Origin: JAFNGF01 sp964567045
GTDB taxonomy: Bacteria; Planctomycetota; Phycisphaerae; Sedimentisphaerales; Anaerobacaceae
Assembly (NCBI GenBank): GCA_964567045.1
Contig: CAZMLE010000063.1
Coordinates: 1 to 21,946, forward strand
Reading direction: 5' to 3'
Length of the DNA stretch: 21,946 nt
A program made the translations under genes and the position numbers. The notes below the pieces were generated by a model that did no database searches, was not told the DNA's origin, and worked only from the letters and a program-made list of their open reading frames with translations. Shown here in pieces: positions 6,701 to 14,039 of the stretch. Each line of letters starts with the position of its first letter. Positions within the stretch are counted from its first letter, which is position 1.

Positions 6701-8840
6701 CGGCTGGTAATACGGCGCCAGGCACACTGGGCTTGACGCAGAAAGACGGCTCGTTCCAGCCGCAATATATAGGTGTTTTGGACATCGGATCCCACTCGAT
6801 GGGCGGCTGAGACCACTTCAGATGCTCCGCCGGCGGCTTAGGCTCAGGCGGCACTTCCACCTCAGGCACAAAGTAGTAATCCTCCGTTTCGCCAAACTCG
6901 TATCCAGCCGCAGGTCCGTCCCCACCAGCTCTGGCGGCGGAAAGAACCATGCCCCATTGTCGCTCGGAAAGTGTTATGCGCATCCAGATTGGATCTTCTG
7001 CCTGGCCTCCCGGAGGGTGCCAGCAAGTGAATGCCGGCGTAGTGACATCATACGTGCCTGATGTTACAAACTGCAGCAGTTGATTTTGTACCGCCCACTC
7101 CGGAACCATCGTGCCGTCTGGACACTGTAACACATCGTTCCAGTCGCCGTCGCGGTTCCAGTCCAACCACACATTCACATACAAGGGCGGCGGCTCAATC
7201 GTCGCCAACGGCACAACTGTAACTGTGTAGTTGAATCTCGTCTGCTGACAGTGCGGCAAAACCAAAGGCACCGCAACCCCATCGTCAGCCTTATCCAGGT
7301 CCGGGCTATCATTAGCCGGATCAATATTATTTGTGCCATCTTCGTCAGGACCAATATCTGCTTCGTTCTCGAGGCTGACACCGTCGCCTAAATAGGCTAC
7401 TGCCTTGGGCTGCCAGTGAATTGGACCGCACGGCGGAGAACCAGCTCCGTACACAGTGGGATATTTCGCGGGTACTCCAGGCGGCCCACCCTTCGGATAC
7501 GCTGTCATCTGCACTCCAACAGTGCTACTGCTGTCTGGAGCGTCACCGAGGTCGCTCTTGGGCTCTTCCGGCTGCTCCTCACCGGTAATCACAAACGCTA
7601 AATCAAGTGACTCGCGAGTGAGTGGATCCCGCATCTCTTGCCAGAGGCCGTCTGGAGAACCGTGCACCGCGTCATCCTCAAAGTGGTCCTTTGATGTTTT
7701 CCAGCCAATATGGGTACCGACCGGGTCTTGGATCCAGGCTGAAAGAGCCAACCAATAAATCCTGCCTTGCTGCTGAACATACGGGTCGGCGATGTTCACA
7801 ATGTTACACTGGAAGATTTGCTTGTGGTCGTTCGCCCTACCTTCGTTTCCCATCATGAATCCCTGGTTGCCGCTTCCCCAGTAGCATATATGGAGCTGGT
7901 CGGGCTTAAAGTCTCTTTTCCAGAGAACCTCGCCCGGCTTACTGTAGCTGCCAGGCCTGTCCTCAGCGGGAATGTTGGACCAGATGCTTGCGCGGATATT
8001 GGTGATTATCCCAACCTTATCCCCCAGCCAAGAATACCAGAAGTGGATGTCTTTTATTGGACCGGTTGCCGAGCATTTCCAGTCATCAGCCAGAATGTTG
8101 GCATACATGACATCGACATCCCAGCCCTGGGGGTCAGGTAGTTGCGGGAAGTGCATCTTGTGCTGGTCGCCGGGCTGCCAGTCGCACGGACCTGGCCCGG
8201 GGCCGGTATCGCCGGCGCCGATCGGGGTGCCGGCTGCGTCCTCATACGCCCATCCGTCAAATGTGGCACTCTGGTTGTTTGCACCGACGTTAGACATGTT
8301 TGCCAGGTGCAGCCAAGCATGGTAGGTACTGCCAGGCAGAACCAGCCCGATATAGCCGCCGGATGCGCCGAATTCACCGTTGGTCGTCCTTCCCCCCATG
8401 CCCTCTGAAAGGAGCACCGCCAGACCGTGGTCGGCAAGAGGAGACGCAGGGCCGATCAAGGCTCCGGGAGCGAGATTAAGTGCCCGCCCCATCCCCATCA
8501 TGTCCAGGCCGACCACCTCGCCCATCCCCATGCCCAGACCCATACTGCCGAGTATGGTCAACCTCGTCATACCCATCGTCATTCCGGGCATTCCCATCAT
8601 TCCCAGTTCGTACTCCAGGATGATGGTGAAGTCGTCCCACTTCTCGCCCGAGCCGGCAATGCTAATTGTTACTTGCTCAGCCGGGGGAGCGGGCAGATTG
8701 GGACCGCCTTTCAACTGGAGCGTGACATTTTGGGAGCCCGAGTAGACAATAGCCCCTTCGACTTTGCTCAGGGCAGGCCCAAAGATTGTACCGGTAAGCG
8801 CCAGAACGAGCACAACAGTTAGCAGTAAGAACCTATTCAT
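3720..8840 (-). CDS. Giant modular exoprotein: DUF7901-like modules, GEVED, nested LamG, dockerin-like C-terminus
   Basis: A 1706-residue secreted protein. The ATG at 8840 is chosen because GGAGG lies just upstream and the protein then begins with a signal peptide (MNRFLLLTVVLVLALTGTIF) matching the paralogue at 438. Order: signal peptide, then an N-terminal paralogous domain (to about 210) with a Met-rich tract at 78-120; DUF7901-like module 1 (about 225-420); GEVED-type domain (about 430-655, DLGDAPD to FGETEDYYF); module 2 (675-910); module 3 (947-1165); module 4 (1177-1585) interrupted by a LamG domain at 1327-1547; and two dockerin/EF-hand-like repeats (1624-1700, each with KFRVFTGDL). 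Modules share LADDxxC and GWKTxxxHxxDDAV signatures. The likely role is carbohydrate or surface binding and complex assembly; no catalytic site was seen. There is no PEP-CTERM tail, unlike the paralogue. A 27-bp repeat encodes GPALSKVEG at the signal-peptide boundary. Confidence 0.8.
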   Translation of the reverse strand: MNRFLLLTVVLVLALTGTIFGPALSKVEGAIVYSGSQNVTLQLKGGPNLPAPPAEQVTISIAGSGEKWDDFTIILEYELGMMGMPGMTMGMTRLTILGSMGLGMGMGEVVGLDMMGMGRALNLAPGALIGPASPLADHGLAVLLSEGMGGRTTNGEFGASGGYIGLVLPGSTYHAWLHLANMSNVGANNQSATFDGWAYEDAAGTPIGAGDTGPGPGPCDWQPGDQHKMHFPQLPDPQGWDVDVMYANILADDWKCSATGPIKDIHFWYSWLGDKVGIITNIRASIWSNIPAEDRPGSYSKPGEVLWKRDFKPDQLHICYWGSGNQGFMMGNEGRANDHKQIFQCNIVNIADPYVQQQGRIYWLALSAWIQDPVGTHIGWKTSKDHFEDDAVHGSPDGLWQEMRDPLTRESLDLAFVITGEEQPEEPKSDLGDAPDSSSTVGVQMTAYPKGGPPGVPAKYPTVYGAGSPPCGPIHWQPKAVAYLGDGVSLENEADIGPDEDGTNNIDPANDSPDLDKADDGVAVPLVLPHCQQTRFNYTVTVVPLATIEPPPLYVNVWLDWNRDGDWNDVLQCPDGTMVPEWAVQNQLLQFVTSGTYDVTTPAFTCWHPPGGQAEDPIWMRITLSERQWGMVLSAARAGGDGPAAGYEFGETEDYYFVPEVEVPPEPKPPAEHLKWSQPPIEWDPMSKTPIYCGWNEPSFCVKPSVPGAVLPAVWNIVADDFRCLGDMPVTSVHWWGSYEGWDGREPPDTKPAAWQIGFWSNVPASPDAKPPFSHPGWLLWQIEIPPDRVHEEWAGIDRFPQKPSDSCFQYYVQLKPREYFLQQKYINILPEFYSATGGDVFWLSITAIYPPITIPFPQWGWKTRPQHWMDDAVRFEVQGELPTGFSNEFGIEELTSTSCGQIQSYDMAFELDTDPNYIKWEQAYTGIRDWRHYEDEESLAVETTTAVKWTQKPDLSETGVDVDATDDLPTTWPPQVLADDFKCDATGPITHIRVWGSWYNDILPAKFPENVVFRLAIYEDIPASQSVTRYSMPGKLLWSRDFKTGEFAATKHAEKLKEGWFVPCKPIYDPSADTVCWQFDFDINRSEAFPQRQGTIYWLAVQAQVVHLPLTEATRFGWKTSEDHWNDDAVWRTEVMPISRPWEELRYPQRHPLEGKSIDLAFEISSETANEQLQIRRLVADDWLCTRVTPVTAIVWWGSYIGYRYEACQCQQMTPPAKPDYFLLSIWTDVPTSTAVPYSHPREKVWEYEAYDYDEVLVGYDKHPELSRFDVSFPSQEPVFRYSVQVPQVKWFCQKNINDVYWLSIVAVYKDPQAVVYPWGWTNHKCTTWDTPTTQIGQALHWKLDETSGVTASDDSGNNNDGTLVGDANWAACCGHVCGALDLDGKGDYVKVDAPTGLNFAPGSFSASAWVRAREVTGGWRTIMEYDRDGWERNRFGMWLTEDGRFHFRVGWNAWQTNQKLNVDQWYMLTGTYDSKTKKFSMYVNGQFDIAADLQKGFTSANVAKLTVGVRGSEDGEYFNGLIDDVRIYNYALSADQVKALYDASRNDDAVAGHMVTDTTGAEAMVWEELHDQLGMSEDMSFILFTEPGCFPCTYSTYGDWLAFGKPDCWCARPNGSGYQCDGDADGKDSGGINKFRVFTGDLTLIVANWKKKAGDATLDPCADIDHKDSSGILKFRVFTGDLARLVTNWKKKDTQLPGDCPRPE
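8754..8780. repeat. 27-bp dispersed repeat, copy 2 (at signal-peptide boundary)
   Basis: Read on the minus strand it encodes GPALSKVEG between TIF and AIVYSGS. The paralogous gene at 438 has a single alanine codon at this place (MFA then AIVYSGS), so this copy is a net 24-bp, eight-codon in-frame insertion. It has a short inverted repeat (CCCT/AGGG). Compare copy 1 at 1320-1346. Confidence 0.8.
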
Positions 8841-8923
8841 GACTTTATCCTCCAGATTTACCCGCCATCCGTCTGCCACGCGGCCAGCGCAGCAAGCTAG
8901 CGGGCGAGAAACGTTTAATATCC

Positions 8924-8952
8924 ACACTACCAGCACAGGCAGGCTTTGTCAA
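8924..8952 (-). promoter_or_regulatory. Sigma70-type promoter of the giant exoprotein gene
   Basis: On the minus strand, TTGACA (8952-8947) is followed by a 17-bp spacer and TAGTGT (8929-8924). The leader to the ATG at 8840 would be about 77 nt and ends with GGAGG. The spacer end GTGCTGG and the first TA of the -10 match the promoter at 274-302 base for base with identical spacing. This probably reflects duplication of the gene with its promoter, or a shared regulator. Confidence 0.55.
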
Positions 8953-8994
8953 GCTAAAAACTATCTCGATTAACCCCGGCCCGATTCCCACCTT

Positions 8995-11244
8995 TTAGTG
9001 TGACCCAGGAAAACTCAATTTATCCAGTGGGTCTGTCCCTTTTCTGACCTCCTGCTCATCCTCACAACCATCGTTGTCATCATCCAAGTCAGCGTTATCA
9101 CCGACGCCGTCTCCGTCTGTGTCCTGCCACTCCTGCGGGTCCAACGGAAAAACGTCCCAGGGAACGGATCTCGCTCTCTGAACACCATCGCCATCAAAGT
9201 CTAACTCCTCACAATCTGGAATGCCGTTCTCGTTGATGTCGTCTGCCACACCGTCTCCATCGTCATCGGCGTCAAGATTGTCGCCAATCAAATCCTTATC
9301 TTTATCCTGCCATTCGTGCGGCTCCAGAGGAAAGGCATCCTCCTGATCCGGCACTCCATCCTCATCGTCATCAGGGTCAAGATGATTGGGCCTGCCGTCT
9401 TTATCGATGTCGGGCGGCCCGTCAGGTGTAATAAGAAGGGCAATATCTTCGACGAACTGCGGTACTTCAAAGGTATTCACGCCGGCTGATACCTCTACCA
9501 CTCCAAGAACGGCAGCATTCTCCGGCAAATACCAATATCCCTTACCACCACCAGACATATCAAGTGTGAGTCTCACATTCTTAAGAGGTTCTGAATGATC
9601 GCTAAAATGATGAAGATACACGCCGGCCCTCTTTTTTGAAGCCAGCCCATAGGCCCGAACACGATTCGGCTCCGAGACCGATACCGGCACCATACGAACG
9701 TCCTTATCTAACCGGTATGCAAAATCCTGCAGAGCACGCACGTATTCACGCTCCTTCGGACCAAGCCAAATGTTCATGTAATGACCGTCTCTGGCATAGC
9801 TGGTATTCCAGAATATAAATGCAATCTCGTTAAATAGTGCCGTCCAGCTCCTGATTCGCATACGCAGGGCTGAGCTCTGATCCCATACACCTCCCACACC
9901 CGGGGGCTGAGGCTTGCTTTTATCAATGCGATTGCCCTGCTCGCCTACAACTACAGGCTTGTTGAATCTCTTCCAGTCCCTTGCCCTTAGCGCGGTAACA
10001 ACGTCCGACTCGTGTTCATCTTCCCGCTGGTACCAATGAGGAGCATTGATTTCAATGCCGGCAACCTCCGGTCGTTCCCAGCTTGTCGTGACAGGATGAT
10101 GATAGGGGTCGATTGACTTCAGATATGGCACCATAATCTCGTACCATCGGTCGCCGGCTTTTTGTTCGTTGAGAAATTCCCAAAAATCTACATAGGCGCC
10201 CCATCTATCAACGCTGTATTTCATAAATCTCTTCACCTTCAACATATTCTCTTCATCGTACGGGCCGTTGTTGAAAACCTCTTGGAAGCCGAATATCCCA
10301 TAAAAGACACGCAAGCCGTACTTACGGACGCAGCAAAGCAGCTCGTCCGTCATGATGCCCTCCCGAACAAGGTAATGGTCCAGGTCTTGATAAAGCTGAT
10401 ATGAACAATTCTGCTGCGAGAACCGAAATAGATTAAACCCGCATCTGGAGAAATAACGCAAGTACACGTCTGCATTCTGAGGATTACCGGATGGCCCGCG
10501 CACAAACATAGGTCCAGGCGGCAGCGGCAGCGGATCCTTCAGGTCGGTCCGGAAAGGTCCTTCCATAGAGCACTCATCCAGAACTGAGCCGTTACCAGAA
10601 CCGTCCCCCCAGCATTCTTGCAGCCCAATAGGGAAGTAGGGACTTCCATTATCAAACACAAACCTGAAAGGATTCGTCGGATTACACCTGACAAATCCGG
10701 GATTCGGCTTCCGCCCTTTCACGCATATAAATGTGCCTTTGCCGGATGCCATCTGTCCTTTTACATCTTTGAACACAATATTGTATTTCCATTTGCCCAA
10801 TTCGCAGGGCGCAAACCGCACCTTCCATAAATCAAGCCTGTGGCACGGCCATCTTGGCCGTGCGTTCACGGGCTGGAAGCCCGTGCCACAACCGCTTTCT
10901 TGCGGCGTCTTGCCATTATCGGCTTGACTCTTGATCGTGTGTCCGCCGGCCTCAGAAGAGGAACCGTAATAGAAACCACCCACCTGGATTACTTTTCCTG
11001 TGGGTGAAGTGCACGTAAGGTCAATAATGACATCGAAGAAGGGATTACCGTAGTCGTTTTTGTGTCTGAATGTAATCTCAAACACTCCGTATTGCGGTAT
11101 AACTATGGCATTGTGAGTATATTTTACATCATTCAAAAAAGACCCGCTTAAGCTGGCAACCTTGGGCTGTTGCAAAGACTGGCACGACCCTCCAGCCAAT
11201 GTTAGAAAAAAGGCGTCGAATATCAGGACCATCTTCGATAACAT
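8995..11244 (-). CDS. Secreted DUF5060-type glycoside hydrolase (clan GH-A fold) with thrombospondin type 3 repeats
   Basis: A 749-residue exported enzyme. A signal peptide (MLSKMVLIFDAFFLTLAGGS) is followed by a DUF5060-like beta-sandwich (about 30-165, with GVFEITFRHKNDYGNPFFDV and SPTGK). A TIM barrel follows, with FPIGLQECWGD, the likely acid/base Glu360 in WEFLNEQ and the likely nucleophile Glu435 in VVVGEQGN. This Asn-Glu / Glu pair is the clan GH-A signature. The C-terminus (about 610-749) is a run of Asp-rich thrombospondin type 3 Ca-binding repeats (DxDxDG types). The substrate cannot be read from sequence. GGAGG lies six bases before the ATG. Residues 119-136 (CGTGFQPVNARPRWPCHR) are the translation of a mobile double-hairpin repeat inside the DUF5060-like domain. 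The giant exoprotein gene lies 154 bp downstream on the same strand but has its own promoter. Confidence 0.75.
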   Translation of the reverse strand: MLSKMVLIFDAFFLTLAGGSCQSLQQPKVASLSGSFLNDVKYTHNAIVIPQYGVFEITFRHKNDYGNPFFDVIIDLTCTSPTGKVIQVGGFYYGSSSEAGGHTIKSQADNGKTPQESGCGTGFQPVNARPRWPCHRLDLWKVRFAPCELGKWKYNIVFKDVKGQMASGKGTFICVKGRKPNPGFVRCNPTNPFRFVFDNGSPYFPIGLQECWGDGSGNGSVLDECSMEGPFRTDLKDPLPLPPGPMFVRGPSGNPQNADVYLRYFSRCGFNLFRFSQQNCSYQLYQDLDHYLVREGIMTDELLCCVRKYGLRVFYGIFGFQEVFNNGPYDEENMLKVKRFMKYSVDRWGAYVDFWEFLNEQKAGDRWYEIMVPYLKSIDPYHHPVTTSWERPEVAGIEINAPHWYQREDEHESDVVTALRARDWKRFNKPVVVGEQGNRIDKSKPQPPGVGGVWDQSSALRMRIRSWTALFNEIAFIFWNTSYARDGHYMNIWLGPKEREYVRALQDFAYRLDKDVRMVPVSVSEPNRVRAYGLASKKRAGVYLHHFSDHSEPLKNVRLTLDMSGGGKGYWYLPENAAVLGVVEVSAGVNTFEVPQFVEDIALLITPDGPPDIDKDGRPNHLDPDDDEDGVPDQEDAFPLEPHEWQDKDKDLIGDNLDADDDGDGVADDINENGIPDCEELDFDGDGVQRARSVPWDVFPLDPQEWQDTDGDGVGDNADLDDDNDGCEDEQEVRKGTDPLDKLSFPGSH
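10839..10890. repeat. 52-bp double-hairpin palindromic repeat inside the glycosidase gene
   Basis: The ends TGTGGCACGG (10839-10848) and CCGTGCCACA (10881-10890) are perfect inverted repeats. Inside are two perfect 8-bp hairpins: CACGGCCA/TGGCCGTG (10844-10862, loop TCT) and CACGGGCT/AGCCCGTG (10867-10885, loop GGA). The layout resembles a REP/BIME-type element. On the minus strand it is read in frame as CGTGFQPVNARPRWPCH. I recall the GTGFQPV peptide as widespread in planctomycete gene models; that was not checked by a search. Confidence 0.85.
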
Positions 11245-11274
11245 TTTTTGCCTCCACTGCAGATTATTGACTCA

Positions 11275-11292
11275 ACCCCGATTTATCGGGGT
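11275..11292. repeat. Hairpin in the leader of the glycosidase gene
   Basis: ACCCCGA (11275-11281) and TCGGGGT (11286-11292) form a perfect 7-bp stem with loop TTTA, about 30 bp upstream of the glycosidase ATG on the minus strand. It could be a 5' leader hairpin or another small dispersed repeat. No U-tract follows in either direction, so it is not called a terminator. Confidence 0.5.
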
Positions 11293-11372
11293 ATGCTATC
11301 ACCACCCGTACCACCTTTACCCCCTGCTTTTTAGACCAGCCCTATCGCATTATTGATCAACTCATACAATAA

Positions 11373-12110
11373 CTACCGCCAATTCCAGAACCAGTACGAG
11401 TAGTCAGACAACAATTTATAGTTTGGATATTTCTTTTCCACTTCCACCTCACCGAGTGGGATATGCAGTTCGCGTCTTCCCTCGCGAGCCTCACAAAGCA
11501 GCCCGTAAAAGTCATCGCTATCAAATTCATCAGGATCAAGCAACTGCAAAATTTGTACACGGTGGGCAATAAAACCGTCGGCCGTTTCCTCGTGATACTC
11601 GGCGTCAAAAGGAAATGACAAATTCTCAATCAGATACTGGTAGTAAGTTAACAAAGTTGCTTCCTCTACGTCCGGTACGGGGTCATCACTGGTCAATCCC
11701 ATGGCCATTCTGACGCGGTCATCTTGGTCGTCTAACGACAAAGGTCTGGGCGTAATGTCCTTGGGCTGCTGAATGGCAACAGGTTGCCCCCGATAAAACT
11801 CGATCTCGTTCTCTTGCAGCCACATGCTTTCAAGCTCCAGACCGTCTCGCTCACATCGTTTCCGAATAACAAGGTGGATACCGTCCAGCGTGTCCCGATT
11901 CCATTCAATCAGATATATGGGCGGAGACTCTTTAGCATCAACTCGCCTGATCGTCCCTACCCAGCCGCCCAAAGGAATGTCCGGGAAATCAGGATCGGTA
12001 ATGCCTTGTTTTACCAGGACCTGGCTGCCTACAGAGAATTTGCGTTTCAGTAAAGTTCTTGTTCTCTTCGCAACTTTTTTATTCTTTGCCCTTGTTTTTT
12101 TCTGTGCCAT
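11373..12110 (-). CDS. Uncharacterised protein with basic N-terminus and SH3-like segment
   Basis: A 245-residue, apparently cytoplasmic protein with no signal peptide. Residues 1-25 are very basic (MAQKKTRAKNKKVAKRTRTL). Residues about 26-75 (SVGSQVLVKQGITDPDFPDI to IYLIEWN) look like a small SH3/KOW-type barrel. The middle has conserved-looking RCERDGLELESMWL and SLDDQDDRVRMAMGL segments. The C-terminus is acidic and rich in aromatic residues (SYWFWNWR). I recall similar planctomycete proteins annotated as calcium-binding, but see no EF-hand. It starts 6 bp after the stop of the upstream gene (12117), and its ribosome binding site (GGGAG) lies within that gene's last codons, so the two are probably translationally coupled. 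Confidence 0.7.
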   Translation of the reverse strand: MAQKKTRAKNKKVAKRTRTLLKRKFSVGSQVLVKQGITDPDFPDIPLGGWVGTIRRVDAKESPPIYLIEWNRDTLDGIHLVIRKRCERDGLELESMWLQENEIEFYRGQPVAIQQPKDITPRPLSLDDQDDRVRMAMGLTSDDPVPDVEEATLLTYYQYLIENLSFPFDAEYHEETADGFIAHRVQILQLLDPDEFDSDDFYGLLCEAREGRRELHIPLGEVEVEKKYPNYKLLSDYSYWFWNWR

Positions 12111-12116
12111 AAGAGA

Positions 12117-12866
12117 CTACTCCCTCTGGCGATCGTCACAGCCGCTTGCTTCGTCTAAGCCAGGAATCACTCTTGTAAGGACATCATGGAATGTATAGTC
12201 GGCGTTGCCCTTCCAGTGTTCAAAGGCGATTATCTGTCTGAATCGCAAAGCTGTCTTGAACGAACTAATCCCATCCTCATAGAAGTTGACAGGGAATTTC
12301 TCGATCTCTGGAAAGGGTTCTTTCGCTCTCTGTTCGAAAATGGGGGACCACTCGAATTCTCTGTCAGCACGGTGCGCTTCGATTAATGATTCGATTTCCG
12401 CTGCGCTTTTATCCGGACATCTTTCCGTCACTTTATTACTGCGGAAGAACACATCGAGATTCGGGCCAAACTGTTCCCGTGCATCGAACAGTCGGTTGAC
12501 CACCGCAGCATGGGTTATTCGTGCGACATCCGGACCAACATGTTTGTCAAAGAATGGAATCGCCTTGATTGCTCTATCGAAGGACCGCAAATCCAAGAAT
12601 AGCTCATTGCCTTTCAGAAAGAAAGAGCCAATAACTATCGGATGCATCTTCTTCGGAATGAACGAATAGGACTTTTCAAATTTTAACGTTCTCGCCTCGT
12701 ACGCATAAAGCCAAACCCACCGGTTCCCCGCTTGGTCGAAGTCCACGCAACGTAACTGGTTAAAACCATGGATTAAGCGCCGTTCATCAGCTACTTGGTA
12801 ATATAACCTTATGGGCTGAACTGTTTCTCCTGTCACAGTTGCCTGCAGCATCTTTTGGTAACTCAT
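12117..12866 (-). CDS. Uncharacterised protein, first gene of a coupled pair
   Basis: A 249-residue protein without signal peptide or membrane segment. I do not recognise the family. It opens MSYQKMLQATVTGETVQPIR. It then has a beta-rich N-terminal part with WVWLYAYEARTLKFEKSYSF, a central helical part (ITHAAVVNRLFDAREQFGPN), and a C-terminal part with FRQIIAFEHWKGNADYTFHD. There is no obvious catalytic motif. The spacing from the following gene (stop at 12117, next ATG at 12110) implies one transcript. The ribosome binding site before the ATG is weak and G-rich. These two genes are the only clearly non-secreted products in the window and share no theme with their neighbours. Confidence 0.7.
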   Translation of the reverse strand: MSYQKMLQATVTGETVQPIRLYYQVADERRLIHGFNQLRCVDFDQAGNRWVWLYAYEARTLKFEKSYSFIPKKMHPIVIGSFFLKGNELFLDLRSFDRAIKAIPFFDKHVGPDVARITHAAVVNRLFDAREQFGPNLDVFFRSNKVTERCPDKSAAEIESLIEAHRADREFEWSPIFEQRAKEPFPEIEKFPVNFYEDGISSFKTALRFRQIIAFEHWKGNADYTFHDVLTRVIPGLDEASGCDDRQRE

Positions 12867-13121
12867 ACAAGACCCCGCCCTGCCCTCAGCAATGCTCTGC
12901 GTTTTCGCCCTTTCCTATCGTTTCTAAACGACTTTTTGATATTCTATTGGATAACACAACCATACCCAAAACGTTTTTTGCTTTCTCCCCCGCAAAACGC
13001 CAGGCCACCATACGTCTGGCGGGCCAGCCTTCCCGCTACGCCATCGCCCCGATCCCGCACGACGCAGGACAGACAGCAGAGGACAAACATCCGTCATCCG
13101 TACTCCGTCGTCCGTCCTCCG
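12867..13121. other. Intergenic region with hairpin and GACGGA-type simple repeats
   Basis: This is 255 bp between two minus-strand genes. It holds an inverted pair CGCCAG (12998-13003) / CTGGCG (13016-13021) and, from 13091, a run of imperfect TCCGTC repeats that reaches the stop codon of the upstream gene. No convincing promoter for the downstream pair was identified. Confidence 0.4.
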
Positions 13122-13124
13122 TCA
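13091..13124. repeat. Imperfect TCCGTC simple repeat reaching a stop codon
   Basis: The stretch consists of five to six degenerate copies of CCGTC(C/A) units. On the minus strand (GACGGA units) it begins with the TGA stop codon of the aldo/keto-reductase-like gene. The end of that protein may therefore have been set by repeat arrival. Confidence 0.55.
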
Positions 13125-14039
13125 CCCCCTCCATGGTCGCTTGCGGCCTTTCTGCTTGATTTCCAAGATGATATCGCGGGCAAGGATCGCGTTCTCACGG
13201 ACTTGAAAATCAAACATGCCCACATTGGCAAAGTCAGCACCGTTCTGGAACGCAAATCGAAAACCGTGGCGCGGGTGGATGGCCCCTGCAGCCAGCACCT
13301 TAAAGGCGATCCAGGGCTTCTCCACGGTTCTCATAAACTCTACTGTCTTGTTTGGCTCAGTACACCACATGTTGTCGTGAGGAGGCAACCCATTCTTGGG
13401 ACGCTCGGCTCGGGGGGTAGCGGACCAGTAGTTGTCACTGTGTAACGTCTTCATATAGAAATCCAGCTCGACTTCGGCTTTCTCGAGGGCCATAGGAACT
13501 TCCAACGAATGGCACGCGCAGCCGGCTATCAGCCCGTGCTTTTTGATGAATTGGATGGCCTTAGCCAGCAAGTCCACCCGGCTGTATCTGACCCACTGGT
13601 CAGCGATGCCACCGTGGACAAAAATGCCGACCGCCCCGCTGTCAATGGCTTTTTCGATTGAACTGGTCAGGTCGTTGCTCTTTGGATATGTCTGGGCGAT
13701 CCACTGTATCTGGCCGCCCCATTCATCACGGTAGCGCTTGTACACGCGAATGGTTGGGTCCTCTCCGAAGGCGTACGGGCTATCGACGGGTCCTATCATG
13801 GTGTCGATGCCGCACTGCTCGCAGAGTCGCCACGTCTCCATGATCTTCTGATCCGTGAAGTAGTGCCTCATAAGAGAGGCCATATATATCAGGTCGCGAC
13901 CATGGGCGCTTCCGATAACCAGATTGCCGCCGCAAATCAGCCGACTGACCCTGACGTGACCGATTCTGCCTGCCGGCAGCCCTACGTCAGCTTGCTCACG
14001 TCTTACACACCAATCCTGGTTTGTTTCTCGTTCAGTCAT
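13122..14039 (-). CDS. Aldo/keto-reductase-like TIM-barrel protein, cut off from its Tat signal by a frameshift
   Basis: A 305-residue frame from the ATG at 14039. The mature domain begins at about GHVRVSRLICGGNLVIG, which resembles the first strand of aldo/keto-reductase-type barrels (KvSrLglGgn). It continues through ETWRLCEQCGIDTMIG, IQWIAQTYP and GAVGIFVHGGIADQWVR, ending LEIKQKGRKRPWRG. No NADPH-binding or catalytic tetrad can be identified with confidence, so the activity is unknown. The frame is open upstream to 14309, but that part runs through repeat DNA and is unlikely to be coding. A typical Tat signal sits directly upstream in a different frame (14119-14039) and ends in TAATG, sharing one base with this ATG. 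If translated only from this ATG, the protein would stay in the cytoplasm. Confidence 0.65.
   Translation of the reverse strand: MTERETNQDWCVRREQADVGLPAGRIGHVRVSRLICGGNLVIGSAHGRDLIYMASLMRHYFTDQKIMETWRLCEQCGIDTMIGPVDSPYAFGEDPTIRVYKRYRDEWGGQIQWIAQTYPKSNDLTSSIEKAIDSGAVGIFVHGGIADQWVRYSRVDLLAKAIQFIKKHGLIAGCACHSLEVPMALEKAEVELDFYMKTLHSDNYWSATPRAERPKNGLPPHDNMWCTEPNKTVEFMRTVEKPWIAFKVLAAGAIHPRHGFRFAFQNGADFANVGMFDFQVRENAILARDIILEIKQKGRKRPWRG

Noticed and set aside
8841..8936. N-terminal extension of the giant exoprotein to 8936
   Set aside because: It would precede the signal peptide and overlap the predicted promoter; GGAGG and the paralogue alignment support ATG 8840.
12855..13445. 196-codon plus-strand open frame
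   Set aside because: It is low-complexity, crosses simple repeats and the 3' end of the minus-strand enzyme gene, and shows no domain.
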